DNA from: Klebsiella sp. WP3-W18-ESBL-02
Lineage (GTDB): Bacteria > Pseudomonadota > Gammaproteobacteria > Enterobacterales > Enterobacteriaceae
NCBI RefSeq assembly: GCF_014168815.1
Contig: NZ_AP021972.1
Location: 1,240,001 to 1,304,000, forward strand
Direction: 5' to 3'
DNA: 64,000 nucleotides
Below the pieces are notes generated by a model that worked only from the letters and a program-made list of their open reading frames with translations, was not told where the DNA came from and searched no databases. Positions 7,241 to 17,012 of the stretch are shown here, in pieces. The position numbers were made by a program, and so were the translations under genes. Positions within the stretch are counted from its first letter, which is position 1. Each line of letters opens with the position of its first letter.

Positions 7241-7582
7241 TAATCGGGTATGTTCAGAAGAATGATATCTATCTGAAAATAATTTGAATTAAGGTAAGCG
7301 ACGAGCCACAGCCGCCTGTGATCCCGGTCCCTGAGTCGTTAGGTTATTCTGGTATCCCTCATCCCAATACCAAAATAGTGGATAAGGGCAAATTGCCTGA
7401 GGGGGCTATAGGGCCTTGGGCAGCAAGGTTTTATAGTTGGATGGCATCAATTTAACGGTATAGAAACATCAACCCATACGATGACTGCCTACATTCAAGA
7501 CATAAATTCTTGCTGTTACATAAGTATTAATGCTGATTGTCATCAATTTGATTATAATCATGGCACTTTATGGATTACCGTA
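7241..7582. other. Non-coding boundary between island backbone and cargo
   Basis: No supported gene lies in this stretch. A TATAAT hexamer on the plus strand at 7553-7558 could be a -10 box reading toward the cargo operon that IS5 now separates, but no good -35 is seen 16-18 bp upstream. Promoters for the leftward yfjP block must also lie here or further left. Confidence 0.4.
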
Positions 7583-7586
7583 TTAA

Positions 7587-8782
7587 GGAAGGTGCGAATA
7601 AGCAGGTCATTTCTTCCCAAGCTGACTCGCTGATTAAAATTTCGCGGATCTGGGCCGATTTTTTTCCCGCAAATACATCGAATCAGCCTATTTAGGCTAT
7701 TTTTTCCACCATTTCTGGCGTTATTTCCGGTTTTTACTGAGATCTCTCCCACTGACGTATCATTTGGTCCACCCGAAACAGGTTGGCCAGGGTGAATAAC
7801 ATCGCCAGTTGGTTATCGTTTTTCAGCAGCCCCTTGTATCTGGCTTTCACGAAGCCGAACTGTCGCTTGATGATGCGAAACGGGTGCTCCACCCTGGCCC
7901 GGATGCTGGCTTTCATGTATTCGATGTTGATGGCCGTTTTGTTCTTGCGTGGATGCTGTTTCAAGGTTCTTACCTTGCCGGGGCGCTCGGCGATCAGCCA
8001 GTCCACATCCACCTCGGCCAGCTCCTCGCGCTGTGGCGCCCCTTGGTAGCCGGCATCGGCTGAGACAAATTGCTCCTCTCCATGAAGCAGATTACCCAGC
8101 TGATTGAGGTCATGCTCGTTGGCCGCGGTGGTGACCAGGCTGTGGGTCAGGCCACTCTTGGCATCGACACCAATGTGGGCCTTCATGCCAAAGTGCCACT
8201 GATTGCCTTTCTTGGTCTGATGCATCTCCGGATCGCGTTGCTGCTCTTTGTTCTTGGTAGAGCTGGGTGCCTCAATGATGGTGGCATCCACCAAAGTGCC
8301 TTGGGTCATCATGACGCCTGCTTCGGCCAGCCAGCGATTGATGGTCTTGAACAATTGACGGGCCAGTTGATGCTGCTCGAGCAGGTGGCGGAAATTCATG
8401 ATGGTGGTGCGATCCGGCAGGGCGCTATCCAGGGATAATCGGGCAAACAGGCGCATGGAGGCGATTTCGTACAGAGCATCTTCCATCGCGCCATCGCTCA
8501 GGTTGTACCAATGCTGCATGCAGTGAATGCGTAGCATGGTTTCCAGCGGATAGGGCCGTCGGCCATTGCCCGCCTTGGGATAAAACGGCTCGATGACAGC
8601 GGTCATATTCTGCCATGGCAGAATCTGCTCCATGCGGGAGAGGAAAATCTCTTTTCGGGTCTGACGGCGCTTAGTGCTGAATTCACTATCGGCGAAGGTG
8701 AGTTGATGGCTCATGATGTCCCTCTGGGATGCGCTCCGGATGAATATGATGATCTCATATCAGGAACTTGTTCGCACCTTCC
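7587..8782 (-). mobile_element. IS5-family insertion sequence, copy 1 (1196 bp)
   Basis: The ends GGAAGGTGCGAATAAG and CTTGTTCGCACCTTCC are IS5-type inverted repeats. A 4-bp duplication TTAA (7583-7586 and 8783-8786) flanks it, matching the YTAR preference of IS5. The element is in opposite orientation to copy 2 at 25454-26649. It resembles IS5/ISKpn26. Confidence 0.95.
7734..8714 (-). CDS. IS5-family DDE transposase
   Basis: This is a full-length 326-residue IS5-type transposase starting MSHQLTFADSEFSTKRR. The DDE catalytic region includes LVDATIIEAP, VSADAGYQG and the C-terminal RVEHPFRIIKRQFG (Y-(2)-R-(3)-E-(6)-K-like) block. It differs from classic IS5 at a few residues and is identical to the protein of copy 2. 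No frameshift is seen, so the element is probably active. Confidence 0.95.
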   Translation of the reverse strand: MSHQLTFADSEFSTKRRQTRKEIFLSRMEQILPWQNMTAVIEPFYPKAGNGRRPYPLETMLRIHCMQHWYNLSDGAMEDALYEIASMRLFARLSLDSALPDRTTIMNFRHLLEQHQLARQLFKTINRWLAEAGVMMTQGTLVDATIIEAPSSTKNKEQQRDPEMHQTKKGNQWHFGMKAHIGVDAKSGLTHSLVTTAANEHDLNQLGNLLHGEEQFVSADAGYQGAPQREELAEVDVDWLIAERPGKVRTLKQHPRKNKTAINIEYMKASIRARVEHPFRIIKRQFGFVKARYKGLLKNDNQLAMLFTLANLFRVDQMIRQWERSQ

Positions 8783-8815
8783 TTAAATATCATTTTTTCC
8801 CTATAGTGATGATTT

Positions 8816-9721
8816 ATGCCTAGCTCCCCTTCTAAGCGGCTTGAGGACTTGAGTGTGGCCCAGCGAGAGCGGCTGGCCTACATCGATTTTCGGCTCTACT
8901 TCTTCGGTGAGATCGGTCGCCCAGATCTGATTGAGCGCTTCGGCGTGGCTCCAGCAGGGGCGACACGCGATTTGGCTTTGTACCGGGAAATCGTGCCGCA
9001 TAACATCACCTTCGATGGTAGCAACAAGATCTATCGCATCGGGCAGGCGTTTTCCCCGTTGTTCAAACACGTATCGCAGCGTGTTCTGTCTGCGCTAGCT
9101 TTCGGCTTTGGCGATGGCGTGAACGGCTCAATGCAGGCGCTGCTACCATGTGAATCCCCCGCAGCCCTGTGCATCCCCAAGATGGATGTGTTAGCAGCGA
9201 TTTGCCGAGCCATCCACGCCAAGCGACCTGTCGCCATCCGCTACCACTCGATGAGCGGCGGCGAGTCCGAGCGGGTAATTGTGCCCTTTGCCTTGGTTGA
9301 TACCGGCCTGCGCTGGCACGTCCGGGCCTTTGATCGCAAGAGTAGAGAGTTTCGGGATTTCGTCGTCACCCGCATCGAAGTACCAACATTGCTCGACGAG
9401 GAGCCACAGGACAACGAACGGCAGGATAACGACATCCAGTGGACGCGCATCGTCGAGCTAGATTTAGTGCCGCACCCGAGCGTTGAGCGGCCCGATATTA
9501 TCAAGATGGACTACGGGATGACAGATGGTTCGATCAGAATGCGCGTTCGCGCTGCGGTGGTGGGCTATATGTTGCAGCGCTGGCGGGTAGACTGCTCACC
9601 CGATCATTGCCTTCGTGGACCGGAGTACCGGTTATGGCTCAAAGATCATCTCGCAATTTACGGCGTAAAAAATGCCTTACTGGCACCAGGCTATAGCGCC
9701 ACTAAGAAGGCTGACTATTAA
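8816..9721 (+). CDS. WYL-domain transcriptional regulator heading the defence operon
   Basis: This 301-residue protein has an N-terminal winged-helix-like segment (about 12-75: RLAYIDFRLYFFGEIGRPDLIERFGVAPA split over a helix-turn-helix) and a WYL domain (about 120-200: AICRAIHAKRPVAIRYHSMSGGESERVIVPFALVDTGLRWHV split). This architecture is shared with BrxR-like regulators that control BREX and other defence islands. Its stop codon overlaps the helicase start (TAATG), so it is translationally coupled to the operon. A TATAGT hexamer at 8802-8807 lies only 8 bp before the ATG, and the matching -35 position falls inside the IS5 end. The original promoter is probably cut off. Confidence 0.85.
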   Translation: MPSSPSKRLEDLSVAQRERLAYIDFRLYFFGEIGRPDLIERFGVAPAGATRDLALYREIVPHNITFDGSNKIYRIGQAFSPLFKHVSQRVLSALAFGFGDGVNGSMQALLPCESPAALCIPKMDVLAAICRAIHAKRPVAIRYHSMSGGESERVIVPFALVDTGLRWHVRAFDRKSREFRDFVVTRIEVPTLLDEEPQDNERQDNDIQWTRIVELDLVPHPSVERPDIIKMDYGMTDGSIRMRVRAAVVGYMLQRWRVDCSPDHCLRGPEYRLWLKDHLAIYGVKNALLAPGYSATKKADY

Positions 9722-12700
9722 TGGAACTGATCGACAATATCAACCGCCTGCTCGGAGACGACCTAAAGCAGACGCTCAAACCTGGTGCTCGCCTGAAGAT
9801 CGCCGCTTCCTGCTTTTCGATGTACGCGTTCGAAGCGCTCAAAGCAGAGCTGGAAAAAATCGACGAGCTGCAATTCATCTTTACCTCGCCGACGTTTACC
9901 GCTAACGAGGTTACCGACAAGATTCGCAAGGAACGCAGAGAATTCCACATACCGAAGGCTGACCGCGAACGGAGCTTGTACGGGAGTGAGTTCGAAATTC
10001 AGTTGCGTAACAAACTGACCCAGCGCGCAATTGCAAAAGAGTGCGCGGACTGGATGCGGCGCAAGGCAACATTCAAGTCCAATCGCAGCAAGGCACCGAT
10101 GCAGCAGTTTACTTGCATTCAGGCTGCTGCCGCAGATACTGCCTACATGCCACTGCACGGCTTTACCGCCGTCGATCTCGGCTATCAGCAGGGCAACGCT
10201 GTCTCCAACTTTGTCAACAAGATGGACGAACCGACATTTACGGCGACCTACCTCAGTCTGTTTAACCAGATCTGGCAGGACCCCGAGAAGCTGGAGGATG
10301 TAACGGCGCAGATCTGCGATCAAATTGCATCCGTCTACCAGGAAAACTCGCCAGAGAGCATCTACTTCCTGATGCTCTACAATATCTTCAATGAGTTTCT
10401 GGACGACATCAACGAGGATGTCCTGCCGAACGACCGCACGGGCTATCAAGACACGCTCATCTGGAACAAACTCTTCAATTACCAGAAAGATGCTGCTACC
10501 GGGATCATCAACAAACTTGAAAGCTACAGCGGCTGCATCTTGGCCGACAGCGTGGGTTTGGGAAAGACTTTTACCGCGCTGGCCGTGGTAAAGTATTACG
10601 AACTGCGCAACAAGTCAGTTTTGGTTTTATGCCCTAAGAAGCTGGCGGACAACTGGCTGAACTACAGCCGCAACCTCAAGACCAACATATTTGCTCGCGA
10701 CCGGTTCAACTACGACGTGCTTTGTCATACCGACCTCAGCCGTACGAGCGGTGAGTCGTTCGGCACACCGCTGAATCGTATCAACTGGGGCAACTACGAC
10801 CTTGTCGTCATCGACGAGTCGCACAACTTCCGCAACAATGACGCCTATAAGGACAAGGAAACCCGCTACCAGAAGCTGATGAACAAGGTTATCAAGGAGG
10901 GAGTGAAAACCAAGGTATTGATGCTTTCGGCCACCCCGGTGAACAACCGCTTCAACGACCTGCGCAACCAACTGGCACTGGCCTACGAAGGCGACTCCGA
11001 AAACCTCAGCAAGAAGCTGCGCACCGGCAAGACGGTAGAGGACATTTTCCGTAGTGCACAGGCCAGCTTCAATGCGTGGGCAAAGCTTCCATCGGAAGAG
11101 CGCACAGCGCGGGCCATCCTGGATTCGTTGGATTTCGACTTCTTCGAATTGCTCGACAGCGTCACCATCGCACGTTCGCGCAAGCATATTCAGACCTTCT
11201 ATGATACCAAGGAAATCGGCCAATTCCCTGAGCGCCGCAAACCCTTGTCGTTCCATAGCCCGCTCACGCAGCGAACGGATGTGATGAGCTTCAACGAAAT
11301 TTTCGAGCAGCTGTCGTTACTCAAGCTCGCTGTTTACGCGCCGATCAGCTACATCCTGCCCAGTCGGCTCAAGAAGTACGAGGAAATGTATGACACTCAG
11401 GTTGCAGGGAAAGGCAAGCTTAAACAAGTCGACCGAGAAAAGAGCCTGCAGGCATTGATGACGACCAACCTGCTCAAGCGCCTGGAAAGCTCGATTGAGT
11501 CTTTCCGCTTGACGCTCAAGTCCCTGCGTGCGAACCACACGAATACACTAGGCAAGATCAGCACTTTCAATGAGACTGGCGGCCTCAGTGGCATTGACAG
11601 CAGAATCAATGACCTCACCGACCAGTTAGAAAACCTCGACGCGGACGACGACCTGCCAATCAATGGCGACAGTGAGATCGGAGGCAAGGTCAAAATCAGC
11701 CTCGCCGATATGGACTTGCCTTCTTGGGAGCACGAGCTGAAGGTCGATCTGGAAATCATTGATGCTTTGCTGACGTCGATGAACAAGATCACGGCTGCCG
11801 ATGATGCCAAACTGCAGCATCTCAAGACACTGGTTCTGGAGAAGATCGCAGCACCTCTGAATCCCGGCAACAAGAAGGTGCTGATCTTCACCGCCTTCGC
11901 CGACACCGCTGACTATCTGTATGCCAATTTGGCTCAGGAATTGCTGGCTACACAGACCTTGCACAGTGCAAAAGTCACCGGCAAAGGGGCACCGAAGAGC
12001 ACGCTCAAGAAGAGCTATGACTTCCAGGAACTGCTTACCCTCTTCTCGCCGCACTCGAAGGAGAAAGCCATCGTGCTGCCAAATGAGGAGGCAGAGATAG
12101 ATGTGTTGATCGGCACCGATTGTATCTCTGAAGGTCAGAACCTGCAGGACTGCGACTACCTCATCAACTACGACATCCACTGGAATCCCGTGCGCATCAT
12201 CCAGCGCTTCGGCCGTGTGGATCGCATCGGCTCACCCAACAGCAGCATCCAACTGGTTAACTACTGGCCAGACATCTCGCTCGACGAATACATCAACCTG
12301 AAGGAACGGGTTGAGAGCCGAATGATGATTGCCGATGTTACAGCCACTGGTGATGACAATGTGCTGAGCGCCCAAGCCAACGATGTGTCTTATCGCAAAG
12401 AGCAATTGCGACGTTTGCAAGAGGAAGTGATTGAGCTGGAAGACCTGAAAACCGGAGTGTCGATTACTGATCTCGGGCTCAATGACTTCCGAATGGACTT
12501 GCTCAACTATGTGAAGGTCAATGGCGAATTGAGCAACGTGCCAAGCGGGATGCACGCCGTAGTGCCTGCCAAGCCGGAGATGGGCCTACGCCCGGGTGTG
12601 ATCTTCACGCTACGCAACCGGAATCCAAGCGTCAACGTCAGTCAACACAACCGCCTGCACCCTTATTACCTCGTCTACATTAATCGCGAGGGGGAAGTCA

Positions 12701-12999
12701 TTCACGATCACACCGAAGTCAAACGTTTGCTGGATCTGGTTCGCACATGCTGTAAGGGACAAGCCCAGCCTATTACAGATGCCTGTCTCTTGTTCAATAA
12801 GGAAACGGCCGATGGCCGCAAGATGCATATGTATTCGGACCTGCTTGGCAAGGCCATCCGCTCAATGATCGAGGTGAAGGAAGAGAAGGATCTGGACAGC
12901 CTCTTCTGTAGCGGAAAGACCACCGCGTTGGTCAATACTATCGTCGGACTGGACGACTTCGAACTGATTACCTTCCTCGTGATTCAGGAGGCCGGATGA
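9721..12999 (+). CDS. Large SNF2/RapA-type helicase of the defence operon
   Basis: This 1092-residue protein is an SF2 helicase. Motif I is GLGKT (279-283), motif II DESH (365-368), motif III SATP (403-406), and motifs V/VI are TDCISEGQNLQ and IIQRFGRVDRI (826-836). The first roughly 250 residues occupy the place of the PLD-like nuclease domain found in many helicases of this group, but I see no HxK(x)4D motif, so that domain is degenerate or different. A long helical insertion (about 520-660) separates the two RecA lobes. It overlaps the DUF4391 gene by 4 bp (ATGA). Related helicase-DUF4391 pairs occur beside type III-like methylases; the mechanism is unknown. Confidence 0.85.
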   Translation: MELIDNINRLLGDDLKQTLKPGARLKIAASCFSMYAFEALKAELEKIDELQFIFTSPTFTANEVTDKIRKERREFHIPKADRERSLYGSEFEIQLRNKLTQRAIAKECADWMRRKATFKSNRSKAPMQQFTCIQAAAADTAYMPLHGFTAVDLGYQQGNAVSNFVNKMDEPTFTATYLSLFNQIWQDPEKLEDVTAQICDQIASVYQENSPESIYFLMLYNIFNEFLDDINEDVLPNDRTGYQDTLIWNKLFNYQKDAATGIINKLESYSGCILADSVGLGKTFTALAVVKYYELRNKSVLVLCPKKLADNWLNYSRNLKTNIFARDRFNYDVLCHTDLSRTSGESFGTPLNRINWGNYDLVVIDESHNFRNNDAYKDKETRYQKLMNKVIKEGVKTKVLMLSATPVNNRFNDLRNQLALAYEGDSENLSKKLRTGKTVEDIFRSAQASFNAWAKLPSEERTARAILDSLDFDFFELLDSVTIARSRKHIQTFYDTKEIGQFPERRKPLSFHSPLTQRTDVMSFNEIFEQLSLLKLAVYAPISYILPSRLKKYEEMYDTQVAGKGKLKQVDREKSLQALMTTNLLKRLESSIESFRLTLKSLRANHTNTLGKISTFNETGGLSGIDSRINDLTDQLENLDADDDLPINGDSEIGGKVKISLADMDLPSWEHELKVDLEIIDALLTSMNKITAADDAKLQHLKTLVLEKIAAPLNPGNKKVLIFTAFADTADYLYANLAQELLATQTLHSAKVTGKGAPKSTLKKSYDFQELLTLFSPHSKEKAIVLPNEEAEIDVLIGTDCISEGQNLQDCDYLINYDIHWNPVRIIQRFGRVDRIGSPNSSIQLVNYWPDISLDEYINLKERVESRMMIADVTATGDDNVLSAQANDVSYRKEQLRRLQEEVIELEDLKTGVSITDLGLNDFRMDLLNYVKVNGELSNVPSGMHAVVPAKPEMGLRPGVIFTLRNRNPSVNVSQHNRLHPYYLVYINREGEVIHDHTEVKRLLDLVRTCCKGQAQPITDACLLFNKETADGRKMHMYSDLLGKAIRSMIEVKEEKDLDSLFCSGKTTALVNTIVGLDDFELITFLVIQEAG

Positions 13000-13685
13000 G
13001 TCAGTCTGCGCGATTTGAGTCGAATACCGCCTTCATTAACTATCCGAAGCAGGCTGTCTTTGGTCGTACCCTGCCAAAGAATAAGATCTACGAACACAGC
13101 GGCGCTAATACAAGGCTGAAGGACTTGTTCGTCGAGCAGGTGGAGCAAATCGTCTGGCAATACAAGTTGGCTCCGGAAACGATCAACCTGCCCGCCAGGC
13201 CGGGAGTACCAGAGCTTCAGATTTTCTCAATTCAGCTCAAGACATTGGAGCTGAATATGGACGTTTTACGTTGCATCGATGGTGCGGTGCAGTTTCCCAT
13301 CATCTTCGAGCTGAGCTTTGATGGCCGAACAAAGGTGATCGCTGCATACAAACGACCGAATGAGTCAGACGGCAGCCGTTGGGTCTTGAGTGACTACTTT
13401 GCGACAGCCTGGTTGCCGAGTGACTATGAGCGCGCCGCCATGCCCCTGGCTCTCGACTTGGGCGGTTTGTATGAACATATGCTTCACCGCCTGATCCCCC
13501 CCCCTGTGCGCCCACAAGAAAGTCTCGCGGACTTGGTCGCACGTGTCGAACTGATTGCAGCCAAGCAGCGTGAGGTTGAAAAAGCCGCCAGCAGACTTGC
13601 CAAAGAAAAACAATTCAACCGCAAGGTAGAGATCAACGCCAAACTGCGGATATTGAAAATTGAACTGGAAGAGCTCAAACATTGA
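12996..13685 (+). CDS. DUF4391 family protein
   Basis: This 229-residue protein is read as DUF4391: an N-terminal INYPKQAVFGRTLPKNKIY motif, LKDLFVEQVEQIVWQYKLAPETI, then IFSIQLKT, IFELSFDGRTKVIAAYK and a C-terminal coiled coil (about 185-229) rich in Lys and Glu. The family is known almost only as a partner of large helicases in restriction-like loci; its biochemical role is not established. Its start overlaps the helicase stop, so the two products are probably made in equal amounts and may form a complex. Confidence 0.75.
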   Translation: MSQSARFESNTAFINYPKQAVFGRTLPKNKIYEHSGANTRLKDLFVEQVEQIVWQYKLAPETINLPARPGVPELQIFSIQLKTLELNMDVLRCIDGAVQFPIIFELSFDGRTKVIAAYKRPNESDGSRWVLSDYFATAWLPSDYERAAMPLALDLGGLYEHMLHRLIPPPVRPQESLADLVARVELIAAKQREVEKAASRLAKEKQFNRKVEINAKLRILKIELEELKH

Positions 13686-13719
13686 TAGATCACAACAGGT
13701 GTAAGGGAATAAAACTGAA

Positions 13720-15600
13720 ATGAAAATTCAATCCGTTCGCATCAAGAACTTCCGTGCACTCAAAGACGTCACGATCCCCTTCGACTCCGTCACGACATTC
13801 ATTGGGCCGAACGGAGCTGGCAAGTCGACAGTGCTACGGGCACTCGATTGGTTCTTCAACGGCAAGCCCGGTTCGCTTACAGAAAAAGACTGCTTTTTTG
13901 GAGAGACTGACGAAGACATCGAGGTGCAAGTCACGTTCGCAGATCTCACCGAAAAGGATCGGGAGGCGCTTGGTAAGTACACTCCAGAGGGTGCCACCAA
14001 ATTCACTGCGTGGAGGCGCCATTCACCTGACGGGACTGATGTGCTTTCTGCAAACGCAAAGGGATTCCCAGAGTTCAACGCCATCAAAACTGCAAATAGC
14101 GTAGCCGCAAAGAGGGAGCTTTATGCCAATCTTAGAGCTAGTCGCCCAGAGCTGGAACTCCCGACAGCCACAACCGGCACTGCTATTGAACATGCAATGA
14201 CTACTTGGGAAGCGGCACATACAGAACAACTTGTAGACGCCCCCGAATCACTTCAGACCAACTTTTTCGGTTTCAACAGCAGCGGCAAGATGAGCGGCCT
14301 TTTCGATTTTGTGTTGGTGACTGCAGACCTTCGCGCAAGTGAAGAATCAATCGACGGAAAGTCGAGCATCATTGGACGTATTCTTGAGCGTTCGGTTGAT
14401 CGTGCTTCGGCTGATGAAGAGATTGCGAAGATCGTCGAGGAATCACGAACACAGCAGCAAAAAGTGTACGACGAGAAATTCAAAGCGCAACTTGATGTTA
14501 TGACGACTCAGCTTAATGCCGTCGTTGCGTCCTACTCACCGGGTCGGGCAGTCACTGTTTCCCCGGCAGATGTGGAGCTCAAAGCCCCCAAAACCACGTT
14601 CGAAGTAGCCGTGCTCGATGGCACAACCGAAACTGCGGTAGAACGACAGGGGCATGGTTTTCAACGGACGATTTTGATCTCGGCGCTCCAGCTCTTGGCA
14701 CAGTCCGGCTCTGCATCAGCCGACGGAGTCATCTGCTTAGCAATCGAGGAGCCAGAACTCTTTCAGCACCCGATTCAGGCACAGGCGTTTGCAAAAGTGC
14801 TCCGCTCACTTGTCGAAGACCCCGACAAGTGCATCCAGGTGACGTATGCGACACATAGCCCTTATTTCCTTGAGGCCCGCCATTTTGATCAAGTTAGGCG
14901 ATTGACACGATCATCTGGAGAGACTCCAACTGTGACTATCCACTTTGCCTCCGTTGATGATGTGAAGACCAGACTGCTCCAGATAGTGAACGCTGATGTT
15001 GTCGAACGTCAGTTAGATGGCATCGTTTCAGATCAACTGGCTGTAGCGCTCTTTGCCCATCGCGCTTTTCTGGTGGAGGGTACCACCGAGTCATCGGTGT
15101 TCCACGGTATAGGCGACAAAATATCTTTTGGTGCGCTTGAAGCCGCTGGCATTTCCATTGTCCCCGTTGGAGGCAAGACGTCGATCCCTCTTGTCCATGC
15201 CATCCTGTCCGCGCTCGGCATCCCGGTTTATGCGCTTTTCGATGCTGACAGAGCATGTGAGGCACGAGCAAAAGCCAAAGGAAAACAGCAAAACAAGATC
15301 GATGAAGAAATTGCAAAAAACGCCCGAGAAAACCGGACAACATTGAGATACTTCGGCATTGCTGAAGAGGATTTTCCAGACGCTGTCGTCGGCGACACAG
15401 TCGCCATTTTTGAAGACCATCTGGAATCATTTCTCGTAGCCAACTGGACTGAGTGGCTAACCGCCTGCAGTGAAATCGAGGCTGCCACAGGTATCAGTCT
15501 CTCGAAGAATCAACTAGCATACCGCACGGCGACACTCAAAGCCGCAGGGGCGGTGCCAGAGATGCTCCAGCAAATCTTAGCCAAGGCAAAAGGAGAATGA
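13720..15600 (+). CDS. OLD-family ATPase with TOPRIM nuclease domain
   Basis: This 626-residue protein has an N-terminal ABC/RecF-like ATPase with Walker A GPNGAGKST (29-37), a signature-like region QGHGFQRTILISAL, Walker B LAIEEPELFQHP and the ATHSPYFLE segment. A C-terminal TOPRIM domain follows, with the catalytic Glu in FLVEGTTE (E453) and DxD in ALFDADRACE (D508, D510). This is the layout of OLD (overcoming lysogenisation defect) nucleases, which degrade DNA and act in phage defence. It lacks the UvrD-type partner of Gabija. It starts 34 bp after DUF4391 and overlaps the DUF2130 gene by 4 bp, so it is an integral operon member. Confidence 0.88.
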   Translation: MKIQSVRIKNFRALKDVTIPFDSVTTFIGPNGAGKSTVLRALDWFFNGKPGSLTEKDCFFGETDEDIEVQVTFADLTEKDREALGKYTPEGATKFTAWRRHSPDGTDVLSANAKGFPEFNAIKTANSVAAKRELYANLRASRPELELPTATTGTAIEHAMTTWEAAHTEQLVDAPESLQTNFFGFNSSGKMSGLFDFVLVTADLRASEESIDGKSSIIGRILERSVDRASADEEIAKIVEESRTQQQKVYDEKFKAQLDVMTTQLNAVVASYSPGRAVTVSPADVELKAPKTTFEVAVLDGTTETAVERQGHGFQRTILISALQLLAQSGSASADGVICLAIEEPELFQHPIQAQAFAKVLRSLVEDPDKCIQVTYATHSPYFLEARHFDQVRRLTRSSGETPTVTIHFASVDDVKTRLLQIVNADVVERQLDGIVSDQLAVALFAHRAFLVEGTTESSVFHGIGDKISFGALEAAGISIVPVGGKTSIPLVHAILSALGIPVYALFDADRACEARAKAKGKQQNKIDEEIAKNARENRTTLRYFGIAEEDFPDAVVGDTVAIFEDHLESFLVANWTEWLTACSEIEAATGISLSKNQLAYRTATLKAAGAVPEMLQQILAKAKGE

Positions 15601-17012
15601 CCATGCATGAAATCATCTGCCCCCATTGCGGCAAGGCTTTCAAGATTGATGAAACTGGTTACGCAGACATTCTGAAACAGGTTCGCGATGCTGACTTTGA
15701 GAAGCAGCTACATGAACGCCTTGAGCTGGCCGAGACGGACAAGCAAAATGCGGTCGAGCTGGCTCAAGCCAAGATTACCAGTGAATTGCAGAAGGCTGCT
15801 TCTGCAAAGGATGCCGAAATCCAGGCATTAAAGGCTAGGCTGGATGCAGGAGAGGTGGCGCAAAAGCTTGCTGTCAGTGAGGCGCTGAGCGCGGTAGAAA
15901 AAGATCGCGATGCGCTGGCGAACGCGCTGGAAAAAGCAAAGCAAGAGAATGAAACTAAAGCTCAACTGGCCGAGGCGAAGCGATTAAGTGAGCTACAGCA
16001 AGCCGAGGCCACCAAGGATGCGGAGATTCAGCGTCTGCAGGCCAAGCTTGCAGCAGGCGAAGTAGCGCAAAAGCTCGCGCTCACCGAAGCTGTCAGCGTG
16101 GTTACTAAGGAACGTGACGAACTCAAAAGCGGACTAGATCGAGCGGCTCTGGAGAAGCAACTTGCCGAGACTGCGCTCAAGGATAAATACGAAACACAGC
16201 TCAAGGATCGCGATGGTGAGATCGTACGTCTGCGGGACATGAAGGCACGGCTGTCGACCAAGATGATTGGGGAAACCCTGGAGCAGCATTGCGAGATTGA
16301 GTTTAACCGTCTCCGGGCCACCGCATTCCCAAAGGCCTACTTCGAAAAAGACAACGACGTGCGCACCGGCAGCAAGGGCGACTATATCTTCCGGGACATG
16401 GATGATACAGGCACCGAGATCGTCTCGATCATGTTCGAGATGAAGAACGAAGGTGACGAAACAGCCACCAAGAAGAAAAACGAAGACTTCTTCAAGGAGC
16501 TCGACAAGGACCGCACCGAAAAAGGTTGCGAATACGCCGTGCTGGTATCCCTGCTGGAGCCCGACAGTGAGCTTTACAACGCTGGGATCGTTGACGTGTT
16601 TCACCGCTACCCGAAGATGTACGTCGTCCGGCCGCAGTTCTTCATCCCCATCATCACGCTGCTACGCAATGCGGCGATGAAGTCACTTCAATACAAGTCC
16701 GAGTTGGCGCTGGTGAAGGCGCAGAACATCGACATCACCCAATTTGAAACCCAGCTCGATGACTTCAAGACCGCATTCGGTCGCAACTGGCGTTTGGCTT
16801 CAGATGGGTTTGAAGAAGCGGTCAAACGCATCGACGAAGCCATTAAGGATCTTGAAAAGACCAAAGAAGCCCTGCACAAGTCTGCCAACAATCTACGGCT
16901 TGCCAACGACAAAGCTGAAGACCTGACGGTCAAGCGGCTCACCCGCGGCAACCCAACAATGGCCGCCAAATTTGCCGAGCTCAAACACCAAAACAATTCT
17001 GACGCCGAATAA
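15597..17012 (+). CDS. DUF2130 protein: coiled coil plus PD-(D/E)xK-like core
   Basis: This 471-residue protein opens with a short zinc-ribbon-like CPHCGKAF (C8, C11), followed by a long coiled coil (about 40-215, Ala/Glu/Lys-rich, with two similar blocks around AKITSELQKA and AKRLSELQQA). It then has a conserved globular domain containing GSKGDYIFRD (D262) and FEMKNE (E281, K283). That D...ExK spacing fits a PD-(D/E)xK nuclease fold, as proposed for DUF2130 and its RmuC-like relatives. A C-terminal helical region follows. An alternative start at 15603 is equally possible. It overlaps the OLD gene, and 59 bp separate it from mod. Confidence 0.8.
   Translation: MTMHEIICPHCGKAFKIDETGYADILKQVRDADFEKQLHERLELAETDKQNAVELAQAKITSELQKAASAKDAEIQALKARLDAGEVAQKLAVSEALSAVEKDRDALANALEKAKQENETKAQLAEAKRLSELQQAEATKDAEIQRLQAKLAAGEVAQKLALTEAVSVVTKERDELKSGLDRAALEKQLAETALKDKYETQLKDRDGEIVRLRDMKARLSTKMIGETLEQHCEIEFNRLRATAFPKAYFEKDNDVRTGSKGDYIFRDMDDTGTEIVSIMFEMKNEGDETATKKKNEDFFKELDKDRTEKGCEYAVLVSLLEPDSELYNAGIVDVFHRYPKMYVVRPQFFIPIITLLRNAAMKSLQYKSELALVKAQNIDITQFETQLDDFKTAFGRNWRLASDGFEEAVKRIDEAIKDLEKTKEALHKSANNLRLANDKAEDLTVKRLTRGNPTMAAKFAELKHQNNSDAE

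Noticed and set aside
10627..11256. Long antisense frames opposite the helicase and other large genes
   Set aside because: They lie fully inside strongly supported genes, have no ribosome binding sites and encode no recognisable domains.
13720..15600. GajA of a Gabija system or AriA of PARIS
   Set aside because: The OLD-like protein fits the fold, but there is no UvrD-like GajB or AriB-type DUF4435 partner; the next gene is DUF2130.
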